The position numbers were made by a program, and so were the translations under genes. A stretch of 64,000 nucleotides of DNA from contig NZ_BFAZ01000009.1 of NCBI RefSeq assembly GCF_003114815.1, positions 806,001-870,000 on the forward strand. The letters run 5' to 3'. This stretch comes from Leptospira ellinghausenii. GTDB lineage: Bacteria; Spirochaetota; Leptospiria; Leptospirales; Leptospiraceae. Numbering within the stretch: the stretch's first letter is position 1; each line of letters begins with the position of its first letter. Under the pieces are notes generated by a model. That model worked only from the letters and a program-made list of their open reading frames with translations. It did not search any database and was not told the DNA's origin. This document shows, piece by piece, positions 1-9,860 of the stretch.

Positions 1-768
1 ATCAAACATTACCATGGCCAAGATGTAAGTTTTCATTGTGAAGACCCAGAAATCTTAATTGCAAACAAAGACCAACCAACACACGAACAAAGACGTCCCA
101 ATGAAGCGGAAACAGTTGCCACTGATTTTGCACTCTATCTCATCGAAAAATACAACCTAAAAGGAAAACTTTGCCATTACTCGACAAAAGATGGTCTTTC
201 TAAGATTGTTGCAGCGAAAAAACGAGGAGTAAAAGTCACATGCGAAGTGACCCCAACTCATTTGATGTTTGATACTGAAATGTTAACAGAGACCAATCAC
301 AAATGGTTCCAAATGAACCCTCCTCTTCGAGGCCGTGAAGATAGAGAAGCGATGGTGAAAGGGATTCTCGATGGGCATATTGATTATTTAGCTACCGATC
401 ATGCGCCACACTCCATCGAAGAAAAACAAAAAGGAACAAGTGGAATCTCTCAATTGGATACATATGGACTTTTTGTCACATATATGATATTGAAATTAAA
501 CATTCCGATGACTTTAATAGCAAAAATCTGTTCCAAAAATCCCGGGGAGTTTGTGGCTCCTTATTTACCAAAACAATTTGGAAAGGGCGTCGGGATAATT
601 AACGAAGGTTATGCGGCGAATTTTTCTATCTTAAATTTAAAAAAACCAGTTGAATTTAAAAAATCGATGATTAAAAGTAAGTCTGGATGGTCACCATTTG
701 AAGGATTCCAATTTCCTGGATCCATCGAAGCGGTTTATTATTTAGGCAAAGAAATACATGCGAAATGA
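1..768 (+). CDS. pyrC: Dihydroorotase, C-terminal part (5' end outside window)
   Basis: Third step of pyrimidine synthesis: reversible cyclisation of carbamoyl-aspartate to dihydroorotate, in the cytoplasm. The frame is open from base 1, so the N-terminus lies upstream of the window. The visible part has HCED near the left edge, HEQRRP, and TDHAPHS at about residues 132-138 of the fragment, the metal/substrate-binding motif typical of amidohydrolase-fold dihydroorotases. The C-terminal SGWSPFEGFQFPG segment also fits this family. Its stop overlaps the start of the next gene by 11 nt, so the two are probably co-transcribed. The family call is secure; whether it is the pyrC or the pyrC' (multifunctional) subtype cannot be told from this fragment. 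Confidence 0.93.
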   Translation: MKHYHGQDVSFHCEDPEILIANKDQPTHEQRRPNEAETVATDFALYLIEKYNLKGKLCHYSTKDGLSKIVAAKKRGVKVTCEVTPTHLMFDTEMLTETNHKWFQMNPPLRGREDREAMVKGILDGHIDYLATDHAPHSIEEKQKGTSGISQLDTYGLFVTYMILKLNIPMTLIAKICSKNPGEFVAPYLPKQFGKGVGIINEGYAANFSILNLKKPVEFKKSMIKSKSGWSPFEGFQFPGSIEAVYYLGKEIHAK

Positions 769-2842
769 GCCTTTAGGCAGTAAAATTCTCTCTGGTCTCA
801 CTGTTAAATCCTTACTGACCGAATATCCCAATAGTTTCCAGGTATTAGATTGGGAAGGTAATTTTGTCTCCGTTACAGATCGGTTTGCCCGATTTTTAGA
901 ATTTGAACCTAAAGAAATTGTTGGAAAATCAATCCTCCACTTCACTCAAGAAGACGACAAAGAAAATACAGAGAATACTTTCGAAAGTTTGGGTAAAAAT
1001 CCGAATATAGTAAATTTCGAAAATCGCCTTGTTACCAAATCAAAAGAAGAAGTTTGGATCATTTGGTTACTCATCCCGTTACGAGAGTCCAAAATCATTT
1101 TGGGTTTTGATCGTGATGTCACCATCCAAAAAGATATCTCCTTTGAATTTTTACTCCAACAACAAAAGTATAAGTCTATCTTTGACAACTTACCGATGGG
1201 CATCGCCATCACAGATGAAAAAGGTAAAATTGTTGAAACTAATAAAACAGCTAGAACCTATTTTGACATCCAAGATGGGGAACTTCTCAATCGTACGCTC
1301 AACATTCGAAAGTACACTCTCATCCAACCAAACGGTACAAAAATTTACCCAAGAAAATCAAGTTTGATGCGAGCATTACGGCACAAAGAAGTGATTCGTA
1401 ATTTAGAAATCGGGATGATCAAAGAAGATAAAATCACTTGGTTTGATATTTTAGCAACACCGATCCCCATTGAAAACTTTGGCCTTGCAGTAGCATTTCT
1501 TGACATCACACAACGTAGGCATGCGGAAGAAAAAATTGCCTATATGGCTTTTTTTGACCAACTCACAAACCTTCCCAATCGTAACTCTCTCATTGATAAA
1601 CTATTTCCAATTTTCGAAGAAGCAAGACGGCATGGGAATTTGGTTGGAATCCTTGCGATTGATTTGGATAATTTTAAAATCTTCAATGATTCCCGAGGGC
1701 ATGACTTTGGGGACAAAATCATCAAACTTGTCGCCTACCGTATTCGTGAAAGTATTCGTGTGTATGATCTCATCAGTAGACAAGGTGGTGATGAGTTTAC
1801 GGTTGTATTACCTGACTTATCAAACGAACGTGACGCGGCCGTGATTTCAGAAGCCATTTTGGATGCAATGACACATCCTTTTGTGATTGATGGGGAAAGG
1901 ATTTTTGTTAATATTTCGATTGGGATCGCCTTATACCCAACAGACGGAAAAGATTCGAATACACTTCTTAAAAATGCTGACAGTGCATTAAACTTGGCAA
2001 AATCGCAAGGGAAAAACTGTTATGTGTTTTTTACAGAAGAACTGCAGACAGTTGTGGCAGAACGTTTGGAAATCGAAAACCGAATGCGGATTGCCATCAT
2101 CGAAAATCAATTTACGTTGATGTACCAACCCAAAATTGATTTGTACACAAAAAAACCTGTGGGAGTTGAAGCACTCATTCGTTGGCGTCATCCAGAACGT
2201 GGGCTCATCTCACCGAATGTATTCATTCCCATCTCGGAAGAAACAGGGATGATCCTTGCGATTGGTGAATGGGTGATTAAGTCTGCCATCAAAACCATGC
2301 GTGTTTGGAAAGATGCAGGGATCAAAGAGATTTCAATGGCTGTGAATATTTCCACCAAACAATTTAAACACGAAAGACTTATCTCCACCATTGCCGAAAA
2401 TCTAAAATTATTCAAAGTGGACCCACATGATTTGGAAGTCGAACTCACAGAAAGTTCGGTCATGGAAAATGCAGATGCTGCTGTTCGCACTATGCAGGAA
2501 ATCAGAAAACTTGGGGCAAAAATTGCAATTGATGATTTTGGAACGGGTTACAGTAGTTTGGGTTACTTAAAAAAACTTCCCATTTCCTCTTTAAAAATTG
2601 ATCGTTCCTTTGTATCCGAAATCACAACAGACAAAGACTCCAAAACCATCATCCATGCTGTCTCGAACTTGGCACATAACCTTGGTTTGAGTGTGGTAGC
2701 AGAAGGTGCTGAAACGGAAGAACAGGTGCAATTACTCGCCGAAAGTGGAGTGGACCAAATCCAAGGTTTTTATTTTGCGAGGCCGATGACTTCGGAAGAT
2801 TGCCTGCATTTTCTGAAAACAGAACTTGGAATTTCGGATTGA
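758..2842 (+). CDS. PAS-PAS-GGDEF-EAL cyclic-di-GMP signalling protein
   Basis: A 694-residue soluble protein expected to make and/or degrade cyclic di-GMP. Two PAS sensor segments occupy about residues 20-125 and 135-250. A GGDEF domain follows at about 258-425 (DQLTNLPNR, IDLDNFK metal-binding Asp, intact GGDEF near 345). The EAL domain at about 440-685 has intact EALIRW, ELTES, DDFGTGYSS, KIDRSF, AEGAE and QGFYFARP motifs. Both catalytic domains look competent. No signal peptide or membrane segment is seen, so it should sense a cytoplasmic cue through the PAS domains. The ATG lies inside the end of pyrC, which suggests translational coupling. The signal is unknown. Confidence 0.9.
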   Translation: MRNEPLGSKILSGLTVKSLLTEYPNSFQVLDWEGNFVSVTDRFARFLEFEPKEIVGKSILHFTQEDDKENTENTFESLGKNPNIVNFENRLVTKSKEEVWIIWLLIPLRESKIILGFDRDVTIQKDISFEFLLQQQKYKSIFDNLPMGIAITDEKGKIVETNKTARTYFDIQDGELLNRTLNIRKYTLIQPNGTKIYPRKSSLMRALRHKEVIRNLEIGMIKEDKITWFDILATPIPIENFGLAVAFLDITQRRHAEEKIAYMAFFDQLTNLPNRNSLIDKLFPIFEEARRHGNLVGILAIDLDNFKIFNDSRGHDFGDKIIKLVAYRIRESIRVYDLISRQGGDEFTVVLPDLSNERDAAVISEAILDAMTHPFVIDGERIFVNISIGIALYPTDGKDSNTLLKNADSALNLAKSQGKNCYVFFTEELQTVVAERLEIENRMRIAIIENQFTLMYQPKIDLYTKKPVGVEALIRWRHPERGLISPNVFIPISEETGMILAIGEWVIKSAIKTMRVWKDAGIKEISMAVNISTKQFKHERLISTIAENLKLFKVDPHDLEVELTESSVMENADAAVRTMQEIRKLGAKIAIDDFGTGYSSLGYLKKLPISSLKIDRSFVSEITTDKDSKTIIHAVSNLAHNLGLSVVAEGAETEEQVQLLAESGVDQIQGFYFARPMTSEDCLHFLKTELGISD

Positions 2843-2884
2843 CCCGTTCGCTTTCCCACTGTTTTTAACAAATAAGGATTTCTC

Positions 2885-5284
2885 TTGAAACTTTCAGTTG
2901 ATTGGTTAAACGAATTTACCCCGCTCTCCCAGATTCCTTTCGAATCGGTTCTGGAAAAAATTAATACATCAATTTGTGAAATTGATGATGTGGAAGAATA
3001 CAAATCCCACCTAACTTCTGTGATCACTGTCAAAATCAAATCACTGGAAAAACACCCTAATGCTGAGAAATTACAAACAACCATTGCGACTGATGGATCC
3101 AAAGACTACCAAATTGTCACGGCTGCCACAAATGTAAACGTGGGTGATATTGTTCCGTTAGCTCTCCCTGGCACCAAATTGGATGGGAAGGAAATTTTAG
3201 ATTCGGAACTACGAGGAGTTCGTTCCCAAGGAATGTATTGTTCCGAAAAAGAATTGGGTATGGCTTTAGAATCTTCAGGTGTACTTATTTTTCCAAAGGA
3301 CACATCTCTTGGAATTTCCGTACGCAAATACTTTTTATGGGAAGATACAATTCTCACAATCGATAATAAATCCATCACGCATAGACCTGATTTATGGAGT
3401 CATTTTGGTTTTGCAAGAGAACTCGCAAGCCAACTCCAAATCCCACTTCATCATTTTCCTCTCCAAGCTGAAACAAAATGGGAATCAGGAAACGATGGAT
3501 TAAAAGTCGAAACATCGGATCATGCACATGCATATTATGTTACTTCAATCCAAAATGTAAACATCACAACATCGATTCCAAAAATCAAATCACGACTTGA
3601 AAAATGTGGAATCCGTTCTATTAATAATGTGGTGGATGTTTCCAACTATCTTTTGTTAGAACTTGGGCAACCTACTCATTTTTTTGATCGATCCAAACTT
3701 CAATCAACTTCCTTGACTGTATCTAAATCAAAAGATGGAGATAGTTTTGCTCTCCTCGATGATACTTCTCCTACTTTACCAGGAAATATCCTTCTCATCC
3801 AAAATGGTTCCACACCTGTGGCTTTAGCGGGAGTGATGGGGGGAAAAGATTCAGCGGTCACAGATGGTACAAAAAACATTGTGATGGAATCTGCTGTCTT
3901 CAAAAGAGAAGATGTTCGTTTTACGATTCGTAAAACCAATATTCGTACGGAATCTGCTGTTCGGTATGAAAAAGGCTTAGATTCTTATACTTGTTTGCCG
4001 GTCATCAAAAGAGCGGTTCAACTATTAATAGAAAACGGCAATCCGAATGTGAAGGTTTTCACTCCACAGGGTTTCAATCATACTGAATCCAAAAGAGTAA
4101 CCATTGAAACAAATTTACAATTTCTCCGCCATAAATTAGGAAAAAAGATCACTTTACCAGAAGTCACAGACATTTTACAACGATTAGGTTTTGAGGTCAC
4201 TTCAAAAGAGGAATCCCTCTCAGTTGTTGTTCCTAAATACAGACAAAACTACGATGTAACAATTCCAGAAGACCTAGTTGAGGAAATTGGAAGGACAATT
4301 GGTTATGCTTCCATCCGAACAGAAGCTCTCTCCATGGCAGTGGAAACTCCGATTCGCAATCCACTCCGAGAGTTAGAACGTAGAGTTAAAAATTTCTTAG
4401 CATTGGAAGTTGGTTTTAATGAAGTATACAATTATTCCTTCGCCTCTCCTACAGATGCAAAACTAGAATCAAATTTAGAATCCATATCGTTAAAAATTGC
4501 AAATGAAATGCCAGAGGAACATTCGATACTTCGAAACAGTTTGTACCCAGGTCTCATCAAACAAGCAAAGTTAAACCAAGATCGATTTGAATCGGTGAAC
4601 TTGTTTGAATTGGGGAGAACTTACCACAAACAAGGCAATGGTCCTGAGTTAGCAGATGAAAAACGTTGGATATCCATTCTTTCCTTATCCAAACACAAAC
4701 CAACTGACCTTGTTTCCATTGAACAAGAATTCTTAAAAATTAGAGAAACAATTTCCGAACTCTTTTTATTCTTAAATTTACCAAATTTAGTTTGGAAAAA
4801 AGAAACACGAAACCATTTCCACCCTAATGCAAGTTTAGTGGTATATTATGATGAAAAAGAAGTTGTAGAACTTGGAATCCTTCATACTCGATTTGCCGAT
4901 GTGTACGATATAAAACGTAGGGTCATTCTGTCCAAAATCAACATGGAAGTGTTAGCTGAAATTTGGGAAACCCATGGAAGGACTTCTCATTTTAATCCAC
5001 CATCCCATTTCCCACAAGGACAATTGGACCTTTCGCTTCTCATGAATGAATCGGATGCAACAGAATCCTTTGCAAACTTGGTCAAAACATTACAAATTCC
5101 AGAATTAGAGTCAGTGTATGTCCAAACGATTTTCCAAGGTGAATCGGTAGGAGAAGGCAAAAAATCGGTTACGTATCGTTTCCGACTTATGTCCTATGAT
5201 AAAACTTTTACCCAAGAACGTTTTAAGGAGCTTTCAGACAGTTTGGTGACCACGGCAAAAGACAACGGTTATACCTTACGATAA
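2885..5284 (+). CDS. pheT: Phenylalanine--tRNA ligase beta subunit
   Basis: Beta chain of the alpha2-beta2 phenylalanyl-tRNA synthetase. It starts with TTG, preceded by AAGGA about 8 nt upstream; the N-terminus MKLSVDWLNEF is typical of the family. Domains in order: an OB-type tRNA-binding B1 domain (about 40-150), the B3/B4 editing domain (about 205-390), B5 (about 400-470), the core-like B6/B7 region, and the C-terminal ferredoxin-fold anticodon domain (about 705-799). At 799 residues it is full length. The alpha-subunit gene pheS is not adjacent; the flanks are signalling proteins, so the two subunits are made from separate loci. Confidence 0.96.
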   Translation: MKLSVDWLNEFTPLSQIPFESVLEKINTSICEIDDVEEYKSHLTSVITVKIKSLEKHPNAEKLQTTIATDGSKDYQIVTAATNVNVGDIVPLALPGTKLDGKEILDSELRGVRSQGMYCSEKELGMALESSGVLIFPKDTSLGISVRKYFLWEDTILTIDNKSITHRPDLWSHFGFARELASQLQIPLHHFPLQAETKWESGNDGLKVETSDHAHAYYVTSIQNVNITTSIPKIKSRLEKCGIRSINNVVDVSNYLLLELGQPTHFFDRSKLQSTSLTVSKSKDGDSFALLDDTSPTLPGNILLIQNGSTPVALAGVMGGKDSAVTDGTKNIVMESAVFKREDVRFTIRKTNIRTESAVRYEKGLDSYTCLPVIKRAVQLLIENGNPNVKVFTPQGFNHTESKRVTIETNLQFLRHKLGKKITLPEVTDILQRLGFEVTSKEESLSVVVPKYRQNYDVTIPEDLVEEIGRTIGYASIRTEALSMAVETPIRNPLRELERRVKNFLALEVGFNEVYNYSFASPTDAKLESNLESISLKIANEMPEEHSILRNSLYPGLIKQAKLNQDRFESVNLFELGRTYHKQGNGPELADEKRWISILSLSKHKPTDLVSIEQEFLKIRETISELFLFLNLPNLVWKKETRNHFHPNASLVVYYDEKEVVELGILHTRFADVYDIKRRVILSKINMEVLAEIWETHGRTSHFNPPSHFPQGQLDLSLLMNESDATESFANLVKTLQIPELESVYVQTIFQGESVGEGKKSVTYRFRLMSYDKTFTQERFKELSDSLVTTAKDNGYTLR

Positions 5285-5331
5285 ATTTGCTTTGACAAAT
5301 CCCGATTTTTATTGGGAAATCGTTCGAGTTT

Positions 5332-7293
5332 ATGCGATTCATCTATTTGATCATTCTTTCGGGAACTTTGTTTTCCTGTTCTCGATGGGAGATCCAAAAG
5401 TCCATCAGTGACGAAAGTTTTACTCCCCAAAAGATTGATTATGCGATCCAATCAGGAAATGAAACCAACCAACAAAAACTCAGATGGACACCTATTTTCA
5501 AAAACACCTTAAGTTTAGGTTTCCAATCAGAACATATTTATTTAAAAATAAAAGCTACAAATCTAACTTCTGTTAATAAACTAATTTTAGATTTAGGAAA
5601 CCCACATTTGGACTTCATTCGAGTGTTTGAAGAAGGAAATCCAGAACCCATCAAAGAAGGAGGGGATTTTATTGCTCATTCACATTGGGATGCCTTTTCC
5701 AAATCTATTGCTTTTGAACTCAATTGGCCAGCTGGAGAAACCAAAACACTCATTTTAGAAACTAAATCATCATCAAATATTAGTTATCTCATCCGCTTTT
5801 ATTCCAAAGAAACGTTTTATCTAAAGGAGAATTTAGAAAATACAATTCTAGGTTTTTTTTATGGTACCATCTTTATCATGGTGATCTATAATTTATTCAT
5901 ATACTTCATTTTAAAGGAAAAAGCATACATCACCTATTCAGTTTCTATTTTTTGTAATCTATTGTTACAAATGTACCTAAATGGAATTTTGAATCAAATT
6001 TTCACTTTAGACCATCCCGAAATACACAATCGAATTGGTAGTGTGATTGTGACTTGTTCTGCGATCACTGGTTGGACATTTGCCCAACAAACTTTAAACT
6101 TACGGGATTTTAATCCTTGGTCCAATCGTCTAATTCAAGGCCTTAAATTCATCGTATTGTTTTATATCTTAATTCCATACGCCTATTTACCAATTGAGAT
6201 AGCGGTACGGATTGGAAATTTTATTGCACAATTATTCGTAGTTTCTGTGTTAGTTGTAGCACTCGTAAACTACAGCTCAGGAAATAAACAAGCTCGATTG
6301 TTTTTGTTTGGTTGGAGCACCTTACTCTTTGGAATTTTGATGTATACGTTGATGCAAAATGGAGTCCTTCCTGTTAATGTCTTTACGATTTATGGAAACC
6401 AAATTGGTTCCACCTTAGAAGCAGGCATTCTGTCTCTTGCCCTCGCAAATAAAATCAATGAGTTAAAAGAAGAAAAGGCAAATACACAAGCAGAAGCACT
6501 TGTCACTTTAGAAGAAAAGGTAAGAGAACGAACCAAAACTTTAGACGAATCATTGAACCTCATCAAAAAGGATTTAAACGTCGCCAAAAAAATCCAAAAA
6601 ACATTATTCTCTGATATCAAAACCAGTGATCCACGAATCCATTTTCATTCCTATTACCAATCTATGTCCGAAGTAGGAGGTGATTTTTATGACCTCACCC
6701 AAGTGAAAGCTGACTACTATCGAATTTTTGTTGCAGATGCAACAGGGCACGGAATCCAAGCAGCACTCATCACAATGGCGATCAAAGCGGAATATGAATC
6801 ACTCAAAATGATTTATGATCATCCCGATGATTTGGTTTTTCATATGAACCAAATTTTCATCAATAAATATAGCAACATCCAAACAATTTTTACATGTTCC
6901 GTCTGTGATATTGACTTAAAGAATAAACAGTTGTTTTATGCTTCTGCAGGACATCCAGACCAAATTCACCAAAGAATTTATGATATCAAACTTTTACCTC
7001 GAACTGGTAAAATCATTGGGCTTATGGATCATACCCAATATAGACTCATTGAACACCAAATTGAAGAAGGTGATCGGATCTTTTTATTCACGGATGGAAT
7101 CTTTGAACAATTCAATGAAGAAAAAGAACTCTTTGGTGAAGATAGACTCTACGAAATATTAAAAGAAAACTTAAAACTAAGCTTAGACCATACAATGGCA
7201 AAAGTGTTAAGTGAACTCTCTTTGTTCACTGATGGACAAGCAAAACAAGACGACATTACATTTATCGGTTGCGAAATTCAAAGTCTCGGTTGA
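5332..7293 (+). CDS. 7TM-DISM sensor with SpoIIE-type PP2C phosphatase
   Basis: A 653-residue membrane-bound sensor phosphatase. The N-terminus is a signal peptide ending in LFSC, a plausible lipobox. An extracytoplasmic beta-rich domain like 7TMR-DISMED2 follows (about 35-160), then seven hydrophobic helices (about 175-385), a short coiled coil (EEKVRERTKTLDES) and a SpoIIE/PP2C domain. The phosphatase motifs are intact: GGDFYD near 448, ADATGHG near 468, FTDGIFEQ and QDDITFI at the end. Such proteins usually dephosphorylate anti-sigma-antagonist (STAS) partners or related Ser/Thr phosphoproteins. No such partner is encoded beside it. A lipobox on a polytopic protein is unusual. Confidence 0.88.
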   Translation: MRFIYLIILSGTLFSCSRWEIQKSISDESFTPQKIDYAIQSGNETNQQKLRWTPIFKNTLSLGFQSEHIYLKIKATNLTSVNKLILDLGNPHLDFIRVFEEGNPEPIKEGGDFIAHSHWDAFSKSIAFELNWPAGETKTLILETKSSSNISYLIRFYSKETFYLKENLENTILGFFYGTIFIMVIYNLFIYFILKEKAYITYSVSIFCNLLLQMYLNGILNQIFTLDHPEIHNRIGSVIVTCSAITGWTFAQQTLNLRDFNPWSNRLIQGLKFIVLFYILIPYAYLPIEIAVRIGNFIAQLFVVSVLVVALVNYSSGNKQARLFLFGWSTLLFGILMYTLMQNGVLPVNVFTIYGNQIGSTLEAGILSLALANKINELKEEKANTQAEALVTLEEKVRERTKTLDESLNLIKKDLNVAKKIQKTLFSDIKTSDPRIHFHSYYQSMSEVGGDFYDLTQVKADYYRIFVADATGHGIQAALITMAIKAEYESLKMIYDHPDDLVFHMNQIFINKYSNIQTIFTCSVCDIDLKNKQLFYASAGHPDQIHQRIYDIKLLPRTGKIIGLMDHTQYRLIEHQIEEGDRIFLFTDGIFEQFNEEKELFGEDRLYEILKENLKLSLDHTMAKVLSELSLFTDGQAKQDDITFIGCEIQSLG

Positions 7294-7302
7294 CTTTGAT
7301 CC

Positions 7303-7875
7303 ATGTCCTACAATCAAATTCCTAATTTCACAAAACCTTTCATCCATCCAAACGCTACAGCTTTTGGGATGATAGAATTTGGTATTTCTGTTTCGATTTG
7401 GCCTGGTGCGGTTGTTCGTGCTGACATGAACAAAATCAAACTGGGAGATTATGTGAACATCCAAGATAATTCCACATTACATACAGATTCAACAAGTCCT
7501 ATCTCTATCGGCGAATGGACATTAGTTGGTCATAATGTCATGATCCATGGATGCAAAATAGGAAAAGGAGTATTAGTCGGAATTGGGTCCATTGTTTTGG
7601 ATAATGCTGAAATAGGAGATGGATCTCAAATCGCGGCAGGATGTATGATCCGTGGAGGGAAAAAAATACCACCACGTTCACTTGTTGTACCCAATGGTTC
7701 CGATATTAAAATTTTCCCTGGAAAGGCAAAACCTGAATTAACAGTAGCCGGTTGTATTGAGTATGCACATCTTTCCGTACGTTTTGCACAAAATATTTTT
7801 GTACCATTTCAAAAAGAAGAAGAAGTACATTTTGTATCACAAGCCAAAGAAATTCTGACAAAACTTGGAATCTAA
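7303..7875 (+). CDS. Gamma-carbonic anhydrase-like hexapeptide-repeat protein
   Basis: A 190-residue left-handed beta-helix protein of the gamma-carbonic anhydrase / YrdA-PaaY family. Imperfect hexapeptide repeats run through the middle, including GDYVNIQDNSTLHTD, GHNVMIHGCKIGKG and GIGSIVLDNAEIGDG. The histidines expected to bind zinc at trimer interfaces are present (one in LHTD, two in GHNVMIHG). Family members range from true carbonic anhydrases to proteins of unknown role, so activity is not assured. It lies 9 nt after the phosphatase gene and is probably in the same operon. Confidence 0.82.
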   Translation: MSYNQIPNFTKPFIHPNATAFGMIEFGISVSIWPGAVVRADMNKIKLGDYVNIQDNSTLHTDSTSPISIGEWTLVGHNVMIHGCKIGKGVLVGIGSIVLDNAEIGDGSQIAAGCMIRGGKKIPPRSLVVPNGSDIKIFPGKAKPELTVAGCIEYAHLSVRFAQNIFVPFQKEEEVHFVSQAKEILTKLGI

Positions 7876-7925
7876 ACTAGGATCGAATTGATTTTACTGT
7901 CTAAGTATTAGAAAATTAAAGATTC

Positions 7926-9134
7926 ATGAATTCCTTTTTAAATAAAATCAAAGTCCTTGGGATCTTTTCCATTACCCAAACTGTATTTCAAATTGGGACA
8001 GTGATGATTATGGCAGTTTCTGCATTGGCAGGTCAAACCATAAGCCCATCTCCAGAATCCGCCTCACTACCCGTTTCGTTTGTAATCCTCGGAACCTTGC
8101 TTGGTTTAGTCCCAGCGTCAAGGTTTATGAAATGGCAAGGAAGTAAATATGGTCTTCTTCTCGGTACGATCATTGGAATCTTTGGAGCGATCCTCGCGAC
8201 GTTTGCAATTTGGGAAAAAAGTTTTGTATTATTTTCCATAGCACACTTGTTATTTGGACTACACCAATCGTTTATCCAATACCTTCGTTTTGTTGCAATG
8301 GAATCTGTGCCTACCCATGATAGAGCTAGTGCATTGTCATGGATTTTAATCGCAGGAATCCCCGCTGCTTTCCTTGGTCCACTTGCTGGATTACAAGGGA
8401 AAGAACTCTTTCCCACTTCCTTATTTTTGGGATGTTATCTTATCCTAATTGTTTCACTATCTCTACAATTTTTACTAATCAGTTTCTTACCTTCACCAAA
8501 TAAACGTTTCTCTACTGAAAACGAATCGGAACACCAAGAAAGCGAGAGAGAAAAAGTAAGACCATTTTCATATCATGTTAAAAATTTAGGATTATGGGTT
8601 TCGATTCTCTCTACATCTTTTGGATTTGGACTCATGGCTATGCTTATGACAGCTGTTCCTGTTGCAATGAAATCACATGGTCATGAAATGCATGCATCCA
8701 CATTGGTATTACAATGGCATGTTTTAGGAATGTACATTCCTTCCTTTTTCTCTGGGTTTTTAGTTCGTAAAATGACAGCACCTTACTTAATTTTGTTGGG
8801 TGTTTTTGTGATGGGTTTAGAATCAGTTTCTGCAATCCAAGGAACCGAATTTTTACCTTTTGCAGTAGCACTGATCTTACTTGGTATTGGTTGGAATTTT
8901 ATGTTTGTAGGTGGGACAAACTTACTTGTAGAACAATACCATCCAGCGGAAAAAAACACAATCCAAGCTGTAAATGATACAATCGTATATTCAATAGCCA
9001 TCCTTTCCACGTACAGTGCCGGGTATTTGGAACATAAAATTGGTTGGTTGTCACTCAATCTGGTGAGCATTCCATTCTTAGTTTTTGTTTCAGTAGTAAC
9101 ATTATATTATATTCAAACAAAAGGTAATCGGTAG
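7926..9134 (+). CDS. Major facilitator superfamily transporter
   Basis: A 402-residue polytopic inner-membrane protein with about 12 hydrophobic helices and a charged central loop (about 195-215, rich in Glu, Ser and Arg), the usual two-times-six MFS layout. The second half has a conserved run (SHGHEMHASTLVLQWHVLGM) seen in MFS proteins related to YdhP/YfmO-type exporters. The substrate cannot be inferred; efflux is more likely than uptake. The methyltransferase gene starts 6 nt after its stop, so the two are likely one transcription unit. Confidence 0.82.
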   Translation: MNSFLNKIKVLGIFSITQTVFQIGTVMIMAVSALAGQTISPSPESASLPVSFVILGTLLGLVPASRFMKWQGSKYGLLLGTIIGIFGAILATFAIWEKSFVLFSIAHLLFGLHQSFIQYLRFVAMESVPTHDRASALSWILIAGIPAAFLGPLAGLQGKELFPTSLFLGCYLILIVSLSLQFLLISFLPSPNKRFSTENESEHQESEREKVRPFSYHVKNLGLWVSILSTSFGFGLMAMLMTAVPVAMKSHGHEMHASTLVLQWHVLGMYIPSFFSGFLVRKMTAPYLILLGVFVMGLESVSAIQGTEFLPFAVALILLGIGWNFMFVGGTNLLVEQYHPAEKNTIQAVNDTIVYSIAILSTYSAGYLEHKIGWLSLNLVSIPFLVFVSVVTLYYIQTKGNR

Positions 9135-9140
9135 ACTAAT

Positions 9141-9755
9141 ATGAACAATCAATCACACTGGGAAACAATTTATTCGGAAAAACAACCAAGCGAAGTGAGT
9201 TGGACGCAGGAAATTCCAAAACTTTCATTACAATTAATAAAGAATACGAACAAACCCAAATCAGCAAAACTCATTGATGTAGGTGGTGGAGAGTCAAACC
9301 TTGTCGACCACTTACTCAAAAATGGTTTTGAAAACATCTCCGTACTTGACATTAGCCAAAATGCTTTAGATCGATGCAAACGTAGATTAGGTGAAAGTGG
9401 AAAGAAAATAGATTGGATTGTCACAGACATCACAAAATTCCACTCCAATACAAAATACGATATTTGGCATGACCGCGCCGTCTTTCATTTTTTAACAAAT
9501 ACAGAGTCCATTGCTGCTTACAAAAACAATCTATTAGAAGTTTTAAACAAAGAAGGCGAACTTATCATTGGGACATTTAGTAACAATGGTCCAAAAAAAT
9601 GTAGTGGTCTAGAAATCAAACAATACACAGAAGAAACATTAACCGAAACCTTTTCTCCTGAATTTGAACCTATTGAATTCCATAGAGAAGACCACCAAAC
9701 TCCATTTGGTACAATCCAAAACTTTGTTTTTGGCAGATTCAAAAAGAAAAATTAA
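9141..9755 (+). CDS. Class I SAM-dependent methyltransferase
   Basis: A 204-residue cytoplasmic methyltransferase with a Rossmann-like fold. The SAM-binding motif I is LIDVGGGES near residues 48-56. The acidic loop after beta-2 (SVLDIS) and a motif IV-like DIWHDRAVFHFL (about residues 110-121) are visible. The overall pattern is that of small Methyltransf_11/12-type enzymes in the thiopurine/tellurite-resistance neighbourhood. The substrate is unknown. It is joined to the MFS gene with a 6-nt gap, which hints at a modify-and-export pair, but that is speculative. Confidence 0.82.
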   Translation: MNNQSHWETIYSEKQPSEVSWTQEIPKLSLQLIKNTNKPKSAKLIDVGGGESNLVDHLLKNGFENISVLDISQNALDRCKRRLGESGKKIDWIVTDITKFHSNTKYDIWHDRAVFHFLTNTESIAAYKNNLLEVLNKEGELIIGTFSNNGPKKCSGLEIKQYTEETLTETFSPEFEPIEFHREDHQTPFGTIQNFVFGRFKKKN

Positions 9756-9860
9756 ACAAAGTTTTTTTGCAGATCCTGAATATAAAAAGATTAGAGAGAA
9801 ATACTTTGTTCCATCGGTTGAAAGTCCAACTCAAATTGCAGAATACGGTCGGTCTATGAA

